From positions 2,790,001-2,854,000 of the forward strand of contig JAZGTN010000162.1 in NCBI GenBank assembly GCA_037783415.1: DNA of 64,000 nucleotides, given 5' to 3'. The notes beneath the pieces are model-generated. The model made no database searches. It was not told the DNA's origin and worked only from the letters and a program-made list of their open reading frames with translations. The first letter of the stretch is position 1; the number at the start of each line of letters is the position of its first letter. Positions 45,742 through 57,322 of the stretch are shown here, piece after piece. The position numbers were made by a program, and so were the translations under genes. This DNA comes from Leptasterias polaris (lineage: Eukaryota; Echinodermata; Asteroidea; Forcipulatida; Asteriidae).

Positions 45742-46035
45742 TAATAATAATAATAATATTTATTCGGGCAATCACATTTACAAGCACATACATACATTAA
45801 AAATATTTAAGAAAACAAAGTAAAACAGTGGGGTGCCCAGGAGAGCATAAAAGTTAAAAAAATAACTGTCCCCAAAAGGCGTATGTCTCCTAAAACCCTA
45901 AAAATACATTAAGGCAAGAGGGGGCATATAAAAAGCACAGAAGATAATGCAAATCACAAAACAATTTAAAAAGGCAAACAAGCAGAGACAAACACAGAAA
46001 AACACACCAAAAATGATATACGTAAAAAAAAGCAA

Positions 46036-46160
46036 GTCTATACATCAAAATGGTTTAAGAGCAATACAAAAAATTCCGATGAGGGGACACAAATGAAATG
46101 ACATTGTAAACAGGCAAGTAACTCTATCTAAGAGCAAAACTGCAGGGGGTGGAAAAATTT
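46036..46160 (-). repeat. Duplicate of the LINE ORF end within its own 3' region
   Basis: Matches 46250-46385 (the last codons of the RT frame) with about 80% similarity by eye: AGTCTATACATCAAAATGGT, ATTCC-TG-GGGG-CACA, GCAGGGG-TGGAAAA. The offset is about 214 bp. Confidence 0.75.
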
Positions 46161-46256
46161 GAACAATTATAAAAAATAACTAAAAAGCATAAAACATGAA
46201 ACAAAACAAGGAACAAAAAAGGCAAACGAGCAAAACATGAACTTTAAAAAGCCAGT

Positions 46257-47907
46257 CTATACATCAAAATGGTTTTTGAGCTTAGATAGAAATTCCTGTA
46301 AGGGGGCACATATGAAATCGTTAACAAGGTCAGTAGGCAAGTTGCTCCAGCCACGAGCAAAACGGCAGGGGATGGAAAATTTAAACAAATCGGTACGGGC
46401 TGATAAATGATGAAAAACAAGTTTATCTTTGTGTCTAGCATTAACCAAGATTTTGCATAAAAAGGATGACAAGGCACCTATATGATTGTGAGCAACTAAT
46501 TGTTTACATACAAAAGCAAAGAACAGATATTCTCTTCTATTTCTTAGGGTGGAAAGCCCTGTTTCTATAAGCCTGCTATTGTAGGGTTGTTCCTGTCTCC
46601 TTTGATGAAGCATTAGCCTTGTGGCATACCTCTGAACCTTTTCTAGTTGAGTCTCGTGTTTTACACGATAAATATGCCAAACAGGAGAACAATAATCTAA
46701 AAGAGGTAAAACAATAGACTTGTACAAAGTGAGCAGTGTTTTAGAGTTGCAGTCTCCCACAACATGACGAATAAAACCCAAAGTTCTATAGGATCTACCT
46801 GTGACAAAATTAACATGCGCATCCCAGGAGAGATTGTTTTGAACAAATACACCTAGTAGTTTGAGCTCAGTGACCTCTTGAATAAGCATATTATTTATGG
46901 AATATGAAGCCTGGTATGACCAGCGACGCATTCTAGAGATGGAAAGAAACTTGCATTTACCTGGATTCAAAAGGAGTAAATTTCTATTTGACCAGGCACT
47001 TATTTTGTCAAGATCTCTCTGGAGGGACAAAGAATCATTTTCTCCCTGAATTTGTCTATACAAAAAAGTGTCATCAGCATAGTGGCGAGGGGAGTTAGAC
47101 AGCTGCATATGTAAGTCATTAATATAAATGTTAAAAAGCAAAGGCCCCAAGACAGACCCCTGTGGTACTCCAGATGTGACATTAGACCAGCCTGATTCAG
47201 ATCCGTGAAAAACTACCCTTTGTTTTCTCCCTGTGAGGAATGAGTTAATCCAGCAAAGTAAGGAATCGTGGATCCCATAGGAATATCTGAGTTTGTTTAC
47301 AAGAATATTATGAGAAATACAATCAAACGCTTTACTATAATCAAGAGATATAACATGCACACATGACTTGACTTGATCCAGTGTTTCAGACCACTCCGTT
47401 ATTGTGTCAGCAAGGAGTGTTGCACAAGAACGGCCTGGCCTGAAACCATGCTGAAAATCATACATCAGACCATTCAATTCCAGATGGGAACGGAGATTAT
47501 CAGAAACAATACTCTCAAGTAGCTTAGAAAAAACAGAGGTGAGGGCAATGGGACGATAGTTGCCAATGTCGCTCCTGTCAGCCTGTTTGTGAATAGGGAC
47601 AACATTGGCAACCTTCCAAGCACTCGGCACAATGCCCTGATCAAGAGAAAAATTAAAAAACTTTGTCAGAATGGGAGCGATCTCCATCACACACAATTTC
47701 AACATTTTAACAGTGACCCCATCCGGGCCTGCAGCTTTGCCAGCAGGCATTTTCTTTATTTTTTTAACCACATCATGAGTTGAGATTAACACAGAACCCA
47801 TGTTAGGAATGTCCAATGTAGGTGAAGTAATATCGTTACCTGTACTGGGTTTGGTGAAGTGGGATGTGAACCTTTTATTGAAAGCATTGGCTATTACAAT
47901 AGGGTCA
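46257..47907 (-). CDS. LINE protein, reverse transcriptase half (outer element)
   Basis: Continuation of the frame at 51129-52795 after the nested insertion. Begins at DPIVIANAFNKRF and continues through the RT: a AAGPDGVTVKMLK block, a GNYRPIALTSVFSKLLE block, SLDYSKAFDCISH, SGVPQGSVLGPLLFN, and catalytic YADD at 47081-47070. The C-terminal LLGVFVQNNLSWDAH and YCSPVW motifs are present up to the stop at 46257. Residues read upstream of 47908 in this frame, starting at 48101, come from the DNA transposon and are not part of the protein. No internal stops or shifts, so the LINE was intact when interrupted. Confidence 0.9.
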
Positions 47908-48663
47908 CAGGGGTCGAAATTACCGCTGGCCCGCTGGCCCGTGACCAGTGAAATTATCTCCGGGCCACCGATTACCCCAAAAACGATAGCCCGGTGGGAC
48001 AGTGAGAAAAGTCCGTTTAATGCCGCCCTGCTAAAAATTAGATAATTGGCCGCCCCGCCCAAAAATACAAACAAACTATTTTTAGCCTGCACTAAACACA
48101 ATCAAACGAGTAGCCGACAAGCCAAGCCTGACTTCCAAACCGCAAATTGGAATAGCGATCGTTCATTTCAAAACATGATGCACACAACCACATGTTTCTG
48201 ACTGCCGAGTATCTGCTGCGCGTGCATCGGCCCGGGCCCCACAACTTTCGGTGGCCCATCCACCACACACCAGCAGACCGGTAGTCCATGCATAGTGCAT
48301 GACACGCACGTAACAACAGCGAGGTCCAAAGTCCAAGCTAATCAATATTCCGCACGCTGTGATTGGCCGTTGATGGCCGTTGATAATTACCATATTTATA
48401 AGACTGCAAGCGAGTTTGGCTAGACTCCAACGCAGTACACGTTCGAGCCGAGTAAAGAATTGCCGCACAGTGGTGCCGCATAGTGGTGCCGCACGCCTGC
48501 AGATTGGTACAATATACAGCCTTGGATGAAGGATATTCAAACATTGACAACTTTTGCCGATAGAGGGCGAGGCGGGGCAAAGTTCATTGAATTTGTTCAT
48601 TGAATTTGCAATGTGCGTTGTCGACCGATCGTTGAATCTCGATGATTTTATTGCAAACGAAGT

Positions 48664-50332
48664 TTTTTATTTTATTTCAGCCACATCCAACAGCGCAAGC
48701 GCCAATAACAGGATGGATAAAAACATTAAATTACATAAAATAGCACAATAAAATTATTTAAACAAACAAAACAAGACAGAGATTAAAATGGTGAACAGTT
48801 CTTACATCAAAAAAATAAATAAAAAGTTATAACATAAGTTACACTCTGGACCCGACCTCCCCCTTCAGATAAAAAAATCACAAGATTTCATTGATTTTAT
48901 GTTTGAAGGCAGGAAGGGTGAGGTGGAAAATGTCAATACTGGGATTTGAATGGGTAATTCTGTTGTAATTAGAGGACAGACGATGAATAAAACCGTTTTT
49001 AGTGGCATTGACTTTATTGTTTGGAACGTAAAACAGGTCAGGATGCCGAAGGTTGGGGCGGGGAATCTTCAGGGGAAAAAGGGAAAACAGATTACTGGTA
49101 AAGTAAGAGTTCACACATTTGAAAAGAAAAGTCAGATCCAGACTCTGTCTACGTTTCTTTAGTGAATCAAGAGGAGACAAATTAACAATATGTGTGTTGT
49201 CTACATTGTTGCCAAGGAAGCGAAGGAATTTGTTTTGGATGCGTTCAATGCGAATTTCATGGGAGGCTGATATTGAGTTGAAAGAAACAGATGAGAATTC
49301 AAGACTAGGTCTGACAAGGGAGCAGTACAGCAATTGTTTAGTCTTGAGATCTAAGCTTCTACAATGGCGCCAAAAAATTCCAAGCATGCGGTTTGCCTTG
49401 GCAACAATGGAGTCAATGTGAGGAGAAAATGTTAACTTAGAGTCAATAATAATACCTAGATCTTTATGGGTTTTTACTCTTTCCAATTGCGACTGGGCTA
49501 TTCTATACTTGAACACAATGGGTTTGGTTTTCAAAGTAATAGTAAGTGATTTGCATTTGGTGGGATTCAATGACAATTTCCATGTGGATGACCACGCAGA
49601 CAGCCTCCCCAAATCTTCCTGCAGCAGTTGGGCATCACAATGCGCCCTGACCGTGCGAAACAGCTTCAAATCATCGGCAAATAAAAGACTCTGAGAGTGA
49701 TTAAAATTAAGGGGAATGTCATTCACAAACATATTAAAAAACAAAGGACCCAGTACAGAGCCCTGTGGGACACCTGATGTCACGGGTTGCCAGTTTGAGG
49801 AACAGCCATTAAAAACAACCCGTTGGAGTCTACCTGTCAGATAACTATTAATCCAGGTGAACAGATGTCCAGAAATGCCAAATTTGCTGATCTTATGCAT
49901 TAGCAGATCATGCTGGACTGTATCAAATGCTTTTGAAAAGTCCGTGTAGATAATGTCACACTGAGCTTTTTCATCTAATGATTGATAAGCATTAGACAGC
50001 ATTGTAACTAGGTTTGTTTCACATGAGCGACCAGGGACAAAACCGTGTTGATTTTCACACACAACAGGTGTAATGTGCTCCACGATGTTCTCGGCAACTA
50101 TTTTTTCAAGAATTTTGGACAAAGTGGGTAATAATGAAATGGGCCGGAAATTTGTAACCGAAGTCTGAGAGCCCCCCTTATGAACTGGACAGATGTTGGC
50201 TGATTTCCAAAGTGTTGGAAAAACACCAGAGCTAAGGGATTTCTGAAAAATGATAGTCAGAGGAGCGCTAAGGGGAAAGGAACAGTATTTGAGAACTTTA
50301 TTACTGATATTGTCACAGCCGGTACTTTTGTT
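48664..50332 (-). mobile_element. Second LINE, 5'-truncated, nested in the DNA transposon
   Basis: The 3' end is the minus-strand tail GGCTGAAATAAAATAAAAAA at about 48664-48683. The coding frame begins abruptly at 50332, in the middle of the RT thumb-side N-terminal region, which marks 5' truncation. The same orientation as the outer LINE is coincidental. A target duplication was not identified. Confidence 0.75.
48878..50332 (-). CDS. LINE protein, C-terminal reverse transcriptase part (inner element)
   Basis: 485 codons open from 50332 to the stop at 48878; the ATG at 50122 is only an internal methionine. Motifs in order: STGCDNISNKVLKYC, a NFRPISLLPTLSKILEK block, YTDFSKAFDTVQH, SGVPQGSVLGPLFFN, catalytic FADD at 49681-49670 (Phe in place of the commoner Tyr), and KDLGIIIDSKLTF. 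It belongs to a different family from both the outer LINE and the one at 11134, judging by these blocks. Endonuclease and N-terminal domains were lost by truncation. Confidence 0.9.
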   Translation of the reverse strand, partial: NKSTGCDNISNKVLKYCSFPLSAPLTIIFQKSLSSGVFPTLWKSANICPVHKGGSQTSVTNFRPISLLPTLSKILEKIVAENIVEHITPVVCENQHGFVPGRSCETNLVTMLSNAYQSLDEKAQCDIIYTDFSKAFDTVQHDLLMHKISKFGISGHLFTWINSYLTGRLQRVVFNGCSSNWQPVTSGVPQGSVLGPLFFNMFVNDIPLNFNHSQSLLFADDLKLFRTVRAHCDAQLLQEDLGRLSAWSSTWKLSLNPTKCKSLTITLKTKPIVFKYRIAQSQLERVKTHKDLGIIIDSKLTFSPHIDSIVAKANRMLGIFWRHCRSLDLKTKQLLYCSLVRPSLEFSSVSFNSISASHEIRIERIQNKFLRFLGNNVDNTHIVNLSPLDSLKKRRQSLDLTFLFKCVNSYFTSNLFSLFPLKIPRPNLRHPDLFYVPNNKVNATKNGFIHRLSSNYNRITHSNPSIDIFHLTLPAFKHKINEIL

Positions 50333-51128
50333 CTAAACAAGGGATCCTCTAATCACAAATCCATGAAAATGGTTGTTGATGGAAGAGGTACTATTTAGGG
50401 CAGAAATTAGGGGATAAGATCGTCCAAAAACGCATTCTTTTTAAAGCTTTTTTTTTAGCGTTTTGAAAAGTTTGTGCACGTGTCCGATCACCAACGCATA
50501 TCCAGCTTTCTAAAACCCCACACTGTGCGGCATATCTCTCTGATGTTTTTGGCGCGGCGCACAAAGCAAAATGTATAACAAATGGTAGGTTTTGAATTAG
50601 CTTTACAGTAAGGTTGTTTTGACCGAAATGGATGTCAATCATTCTCCTTAGATAGTGTCGGGGCCCAGGGGTTAATAACATTTTTTTTTAAGAAAAGGAT
50701 TATAATCTCAAATGTTTTTGCTTCCACGTCCGATGTCGTCATATAAAGGGCGCCATTTTGACGATCTCTGGGTTTTTTATTTTATTTTTATATAAAATAA
50801 TTAGGATCGTATTTTTTTAATTTAGCACACCGAAAAATCACACAGGAAAAGAGGCTGGCAACCATCTTTTAAAAAAGCCTGGACGGTCGTCTTGAAAAAA
50901 AAGTAGGGCGAACATTAAAAAAACAAAAAAATCCTTCCTTTTTTCAAAAAGGCAGGACCCCAAAAATGTTTTCCCCCTTATGTACATGTGCACTAACCCC
51001 CGCATTGCTGATTTTAAAATACAAAATGGTGTTGGGCCACCAGATTGTCTGGCGGGCCAGTAACTTTTTATTTCCACTGTCCCTGCCGGCTAGTGAGCAC
51101 TGTAGTTTAATTTCGACCCCTGGGGTCA

Positions 51129-52795
51129 GTTGACATGAGACCATTGATTTTAAATGCCCTTACCTCAGCAACAGAACGTTTGTTTCGGATGTAAGACCAG
51201 AAACGCTTACCATTGTCCTTAAGATTCAATAAGTCATTAATATGCTTAGCTTTAGCAGATTTAACCTTATTTTTCAATCTGTTCCGAACAGAGCAATATT
51301 GACCCCACAAGTTCTCACGAAGTTCATCATTTGTACATGTTCTTGCTCTGTGAAAGCACTTCCGTTTCAGTGAGACAAGTTTAAGAATGTCACTTGTGAC
51401 CCAAAAATTCCTGCGTTTACGTTGACTTTTGCATGGTATGCTCGCATTGACACAAGAAAAGAAAAGGTCCAGGAACTGGTTCCATGTGGCATCAACACCT
51501 CCAGAGTAAGCTGTGTCCCAGGGGCAACGTCTTACCAGCTCACGTAGATACGCAGTGTTGCACTTGGCATAAAGATAATGCCGATTCATTGTTCTAGACA
51601 TGACCCGTGGAGACCCGCGAATGCAGAAACTGATCATGGAATGATCAGATGTGGAAAAAGGATCATGAACAGAAATGTTAGTCACTTTTGATGGATTCGT
51701 CGTAAAAACCAAGTCCAATAAGGTAGCACGATTGTTAGGCATGGTGTGAGTAGGATCATTGATGAGTTGATGGAGTCCATGGGCAGAGGTGAAATTTTTC
51801 AACTGGAACAAAAGAGCGTGGTCTTCCATCCAGTTTATATTAAAATCACCCATTATGGCGATATTAGCATACTGACTTAAGTTCATGGCGAGCAAGGCAT
51901 TTTCGAGACGATCCAGTGATGTTGCATCATGAGGGGGGCGATAATAAGAACCACATAACCATCTTTCGCCTTTGACGATGCATGTAGCAAAAACACACTC
52001 CACCATATCGAGGCTGGGATGAGTGATGGGACTAGGTTGAAGGTCGGGAGATATGCCAAGAAGAACCCCACCACCTCTTGAGTGACGATCTTTACGGAAG
52101 ATGGTGTGATTCCCACTGATGGTTCCATCAGGGACTGATGAGTCAAGCCATGTCTCCGAAATAGCAATGATATGGATGTGGTTTGACTCAAGCAGAACTT
52201 CCAACTCGGAAAGTTTGTTCTTGATACTCCTAGCATTCATGGATACACAATTAATACTTGTCTTAGACGTGATGGTTGAAGACATTGATGAAGGTGGCAA
52301 CGTCTCAATTGATGTATCCCCCGTATAATCAACAGATGAGAGGTTTAGAGGGTTCTCGAGTTCAAAAAAAGAGTTGGAGAAATGAGGCAACTCGATCGAG
52401 ATACATAAGCGGCACATCCAGGTTTGCAGGTTGGACACATTTAAGATGGATTCACAACTGGCGTGGCACCAAAGATTACAAGTGTTACACTGGAGCCTCT
52501 GCTGATTTCTCTTAACTGGATTTGAACATGCCGTGCAGGGGTGCTTTGCAGGGCCTGGGTTTAAGTGAATATCACCACTCAGTAACACGCAACTGGATAA
52601 GTGAAAGGTGCCAGATGAATTCGCATAATAGGGAATCGGCCTACCATGAAACTGTCTTTTAAATTTAGATGCACATTCCACAGTCTTCATAGTGTTTGAA
52701 ACACAGGATTGTTTGATGGCAAGATGCATAGGCAACATGGAGATCAGTATGCAGACAAATAAATACATACCAATACGAGTGTGTGGAACAGCCAT
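51129..52795 (-). CDS. LINE protein, N-terminal half: 2A-like motif, PHD finger, APE endonuclease (outer element)
   Basis: Starts at the ATG at 52795 (the frame is open further upstream but only from a GTG). Residues 1-27 form a hydrophobic, signal-like segment (GMYLFVCILISML). At residues 73-82 is SGDIHLNPGP, the core of a 2A-type ribosome-skipping peptide with His where active 2A sequences usually have Glu. A C4HC3 PHD-type finger spans residues 87-131 (CTAC, CNTC, WCHASC, CRLC). The APE endonuclease follows with MNARSIKNK, ISETWLD, RGGGVLL, GSYYRPP, GDFNINW and TSDHS. The frame continues in the RT half at 46257-47907. The last codons of the unspliced frame (51107-51122) are transposon sequence. 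Confidence 0.88.
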
Positions 52796-52950
52796 CTTAC
52801 CGTAAAAAAGGTGTTTACTCAGTTCCAGAAATTGCCCATAAAATGTCTCCTTCTTGAGTAATTTTAGAAAAACACCAACAATAGAATCCAGTGCAAGCCC
52901 CGGGCATAGCACTATCCAGAGTGATAGATGTAAATGGCACCACGGTTGAT

Positions 52951-54618
52951 ATTTCGGTCGAGTTGGTTACTTTGGATCACAAGTCACAATTAGTTCCATA
53001 TATCCAGCACATGAACACTGAACCTCAAAGTTTTAAACTGCAACAAATTACGCGAAATCAAACATCAAAACTCGAAATAATACTGTTCACAGAACGAGAG
53101 GACATCAAGAAAACACATACGACAGTTTAAAAAATCGGATGCCCGATGAAAAGGAAGATAAAAATGGATTAAAAAAACACCCCCGCAGGAGCGAAATAAA
53201 AACACGTTCGTCCACCAGTGCGCGCCTCTGTACATGTACATGTACATGTACAGTGTTGTGACTACACTGGTCGGGGCTGGTCAGCACTAACCAGTTCTAA
53301 AAAATCCCGACCGGCTCTCAAGCAATGTTACGACATTGCCGACCGGTACTTTTTGCTACTAAATAAGCTTAAAAACTAAGGAATTCTTCTTACATAACTG
53401 AAAACTATCAAAATCAAAAGTGTTGTTAAATCTTGTCCTCGACGATCGCGATTGATCATTTCTTGTTGTGTCATTTTTATTTCAAGTTGACTGTTTGATG
53501 CAGCAATGTTTCCCCTTTCCATGTTAGCAGAAAAAAAATATTCCCAGTGTCTGATTGCTGCCGCATCCTTTGAGTAAAGCATTAGAAAAACCTAGGAACC
53601 AGACGATAGTAGAACGTATAGCTCTATGTTACGCATCAGTACACGTAGCCAGACTTCCTCCTTTTGATGCATGTGTTTTATTTTTTATCTAACTCACTAA
53701 GTTGTGAGCACACACATGTCGTTCGTTCACGCGGCGGTGTTATTTTTCTTGTCGTTATTGTATGACAGATACGATGCTCATTAGAACCCTCGCTTCACGC
53801 CGCTCCGCTATACCAGTTGTTCACAAATCGTTCTCCACTGTTTCTTCATTATTTTTGTCACATTTATGTGTTCACGAGGGAGATATAGACAAGAAAATTA
53901 TTTTCTTATTGAAGTATGAAGAAAGAAAGCGCACATCTCCGAGCAGTGCACAATCCAATAATCTTTGTTTTAGTCTGGACCGTACCGTACGTGCGTAACT
54001 GCGCAAACCACATTGACTTCTACTGGGTACTTGACTCACTGCACATTAGACTTGTTAAAAGTCCATCAATTTTCAAGGGTTTCTGTGTTCAGCGCTCGCA
54101 CACCAAATGTATCGCGATCTTCTGTCCCCATTTTTCTCACTGGATTTACACGATTCACACGGGTCAACTTTTTTGTAAAAAAAAAACCGGATTTCTGGCA
54201 AAAAACGGAGGAATCACATCCCTGGATCATTCTATGTTTTCTTATTACTAACAATAACATGACTAACTTACCTTATTATTATTAAGTTGCAAGAATTTTA
54301 CACAACTTACATTTTTTTAATAAATAATAAATACTTTATTTGATTAAATTTGACACTCGTCTCATTTCACTTGTCAGCTCCAGATATATGTATGAAGGAT
54401 ATTTAGAATTTGTGAGGTATAAGCAGGCTGGGTATAAGAACTTGATATATGGCTCAACATGTGTACTTCTTATTCAGCAAAATACATTGTATGTTGTTAG
54501 TGTCTAGAACCCATAAAATATGTATTTTTAAGGGTGTAAAATGTAAACATTTTCGGGGCCACCCCCTTGCTCTTTCTGTAGAAGCTCTATTTTAATGCAG
54601 GACGACAACATAGGGTGG
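52951..54618. other. Intergenic, no gene recognised
   Basis: Includes (TGTACA)n at 53229-53252 and, at 53262-53340, CTGGTCGGGGCTGGTCAGCA-type sequence resembling the subterminal region of the 54624 element, possibly a fragment of that family. Confidence 0.4.
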
Positions 54619-54623
54619 TACTA

Positions 54624-54918
54624 CAGGGCTCAACATTTACGCTGGACTGCAGGCCAGAGGCCAGTAACTTATGTATGACTGCACTGGTCACAGCGGTATT
54701 TGTGTTTTTGTTCAAATGTTGATTACGAATTTGATAAATTTATATTTTTCAATTCTGTTGAGTATTGATGAACAATTGAGAAAAATCTAATGAATACAGT
54801 TCATGCAATGTTAAACTGTGTCGGTATTTTGTTCTCATTGCAATTCTGGTCCAGTAAACATTTTCAGCTACATGTTATATGTACTGCTGTGGATGAACCC
54901 CAACAAGTTTGAGCCCTG
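54624..54918. mobile_element. Small hAT-like MITE, 5 bp duplication TACTA
   Basis: Termini CAGGGCTCAA and TTTGAGCCCTG are flanked by TACTA (54619-54623 and 54919-54923). Subterminal CTGGACTGCAGGCCAGAGGC and CAGTAACTTATG resemble the larger element at 47908-51122. 295 bp, non-coding. Confidence 0.75.
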
Positions 54919-54923
54919 TACTA

Positions 54924-56341
54924 TTACAATAAAAACATATTTAAAAAAAACAAACATTATACGTACTTATTCGAGACCTGGAACTCCAGGAGACTGACAT
55001 CATGGAAGTAGCCGAGACCAAGACTGAAACCTGAAGGACTGAGACTGAGACCTCAATGGATAGACACAAATGCCTCCAGCAAAAAAAAATGGCATGCCCC
55101 TTCCACAGTTCCATGATGAAATACCAGGCCCAAGATCAATTCTTCTGTTTTGAGATCTCATAAATCTTGCTATAGACTGTGCAAGTCTCGCGCGTATTCG
55201 AACTTCCGGGACCATAGTGGTCCCAACCATATGGAGTTTTACGTGGGCGAGATTTTGTTTCGTCATTTATTTTAGTTTAACGTAGGTTATGACCTAGAAA
55301 AATATACATGTTGTTGGGAATGTAATACTAAGTGATAACAACATATGAAAGAAAACCAATTCCGATCATAAAACTTACGTAAACGCTTGTTTTGGATGCG
55401 CGTTTATAATCGCCAGATGCTGTAATTGCAAAGCAAACCCTTTTCATTGCAGTTGTTCAGGCGTCAGCATCCTCTAAACTGCGATGGGTCAATTTAAAAC
55501 CCGTTAATTTCTTTTTAAATACATGTAATAATTAACACACTATTATGTAATTTTTTCAAAAGCTAAAACTGTTCATAAAATTGTAATGATTTATTTTTGT
55601 TGTTCAGATTTTGTCATGAGATATAATTTAAAACAAAGATTTAATCTCAGAAATAAAAATGTTCTTCGTTTGACGTGTTTTCTCGTTCGGATATGCCCGA
55701 GACTTGTACAGTCTATAGAGGGAAAGACTGTAAAACACAAAGTCTGCATCAGATTGTTTTATCAAATAATAAACAACAAGGGAGATTCATTCCTCATTTG
55801 CTCTTGCATGCATAAATTCATTCAATTAGGGCTCAAATTTTCATACATTTGAAGGCTGGCTGTGAGGTACACAGCCATTTTGCTGCATACAATCTTTGCT
55901 GCATACAATGCTCAGTTAGTCCCAACTGATGCATGAGTAAATTTGTACACCCCTGGAATTTTCTCCAGAAAAAATTAAAATAAACTGTAGTCAGAAGATA
56001 CATGTACTAACACATTTTTGGGGAAATTATTTGTCAGTGGATTTTTTACCGGTGATGGTTAAATCATCCAAAACGCTGTTTCGCCGAAGATAGTATAGCA
56101 CCCTGTTTTTACACATACATGTACATAGGTAGCCGATATTGTGTCAAAGTACTAACTTTATTATCATCCACATCCTGGTAGTTAAGAGAAATACTCTTGA
56201 TCGGAATTCAGTGTTGTCTTTATTATTTATTTTTACTCCTGTTAAAAAAAAATTGGCTCTTACATTTAAATGGATGATATTATCTTTTTTTAGAGGGAAA
56301 TAAAGTCCGAAATTGCGGTGTGGCAAAGAGCATTTTGGTTT
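54924..56341. other. Intergenic, nothing recognised
   Basis: AT-rich with short unconserved frames. A hydrophobic frame at 55586-55852 matches nothing I know. Confidence 0.4.
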
Positions 56342-56347
56342 ATGTTT

Positions 56348-57316
56348 CAGACCTTCGTTTATAGAAATACAAGGAGCTCTTTTAATCGCTCTCCTGAGAA
56401 TACTCAGGAGCTCAATTTGAGCTCCTCAAATCACTCTTCTTAGATTGTCCAGGAGCTCAATTTGTTTGACTTGTGTAACAGCATATATTCAGTTTATGAT
56501 TACTAAAATATACAATAATTTTGTCAAGAGAAATCATAGACAAAAAACAAAGGATAACTCTAAAAGCAGCCCACAATTAATGACAATTTCAATCACATTT
56601 TCCACCTACTACGTAACTTACTATAATCCCACCTCAATAAAGATGAGTCGATACATTCGTAAGTTGAATCATGCCCTACTTACAAACGCACGTTATGACG
56701 ATGTGACTGTTTACATGAAGTCAACGTGTGTGTGAGATGTACACACATTATTTTGTGCATAAAATCGCCCCATAGTCCTTTGCGCATATCGCACGCGACA
56801 TTTTTTAACCGCTGGCCAAATTTCCGTGATAACTTATGGGCGACATTAAATCCTAGGCGCTCGGCCACCGAGGTGCACACGTGCATTCTGCGATCCCGAA
56901 AATAAGTGTCACGGGGTAGGGAGAATTTGACCACATTCGCACTGTGCGCAACATGTTTTTGTTAGAAAATTCTCGATACTAGTGACAAGCAAAGTATTCC
57001 TACATCACAGTCATCCTAGAGTCCAGTCGTCATGAGTTATGTTCAAATGGGCCAGTGCGTTGTGTACAATGGAGGCAAAAGCGTTTCGTGTTTTTCACGG
57101 ACGTAAAAAATAAACCCAAAACAAAAAACGTTTGCTTATGTGTGGGCTATGCCAACGTTTACATAACCAATGTTATTTATCTGCCTTGTTACGGTAGAAT
57201 TATAAATAAAATACACCATAATGATCGAGGAGCGCTGTCGATCGCGCACGTGAAGACAGACCCAGGAGTGCTGTAGGAGCGCGAGCGCGATCGCGCTCCT
57301 CAAAAACGAAGGTCTG
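56348..57316. mobile_element. DNA transposon, CAGACCTTCGTTT termini, 6 bp duplication
   Basis: Perfect 13 bp inverted ends, CAGACCTTCGTTT and AAACGAAGGTCTG (the left repeat as the facing partner), with ATGTTT duplicated at 56342-56347 and 57317-57322. GAGCTC and GAGCGC-rich subterminal repeats (56372-56450 and 57270-57300) could be transposase-binding clusters. No transposase frame in 969 bp. Confidence 0.75.
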
Positions 57317-57322
57317 ATGTTT

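Larger units (their letters stand above)
47908..51122. mobile_element. DNA transposon inside the LINE, CAGGGGTCGAAATTA termini
   Basis: Terminal inverted repeats CAGGGGTCGAAATTA and its complement; target duplication GGGTCA (47902-47907 and 51123-51128). Subterminal CTGGCCCGCTGGCCC and AAGTTACTGGCCCGCC resemble the smaller element at 54624-54918. Total 3.2 kb, of which about 1.67 kb (48664-50332) is a later LINE insertion. The remaining 1.5 kb shows no clear transposase. CAGGG termini point to a hAT-like element, but the 6 bp duplication is unusual for that group. Confidence 0.82.
45742..52950 (-). mobile_element. LINE (CR1-group layout), nearly full length, split by a nested DNA transposon
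   Basis: Read on the minus strand: 5' part 52950-51123, nested insertion 51122-47908, remaining coding part 47907-46257, 3' UTR, then CCGAATAAATATTATTATT at 45742-45765 as 3' tail. Across the insertion the frame is continuous once one copy of the 6 bp duplication is removed, giving about 1105 residues with no stop. The exact 5' end is not determined. Confidence 0.88.

Noticed and set aside
47908..48101. N-terminus of the RT protein as read from 48101
   Set aside because: These codons lie inside the DNA transposon terminus and are not LINE sequence.
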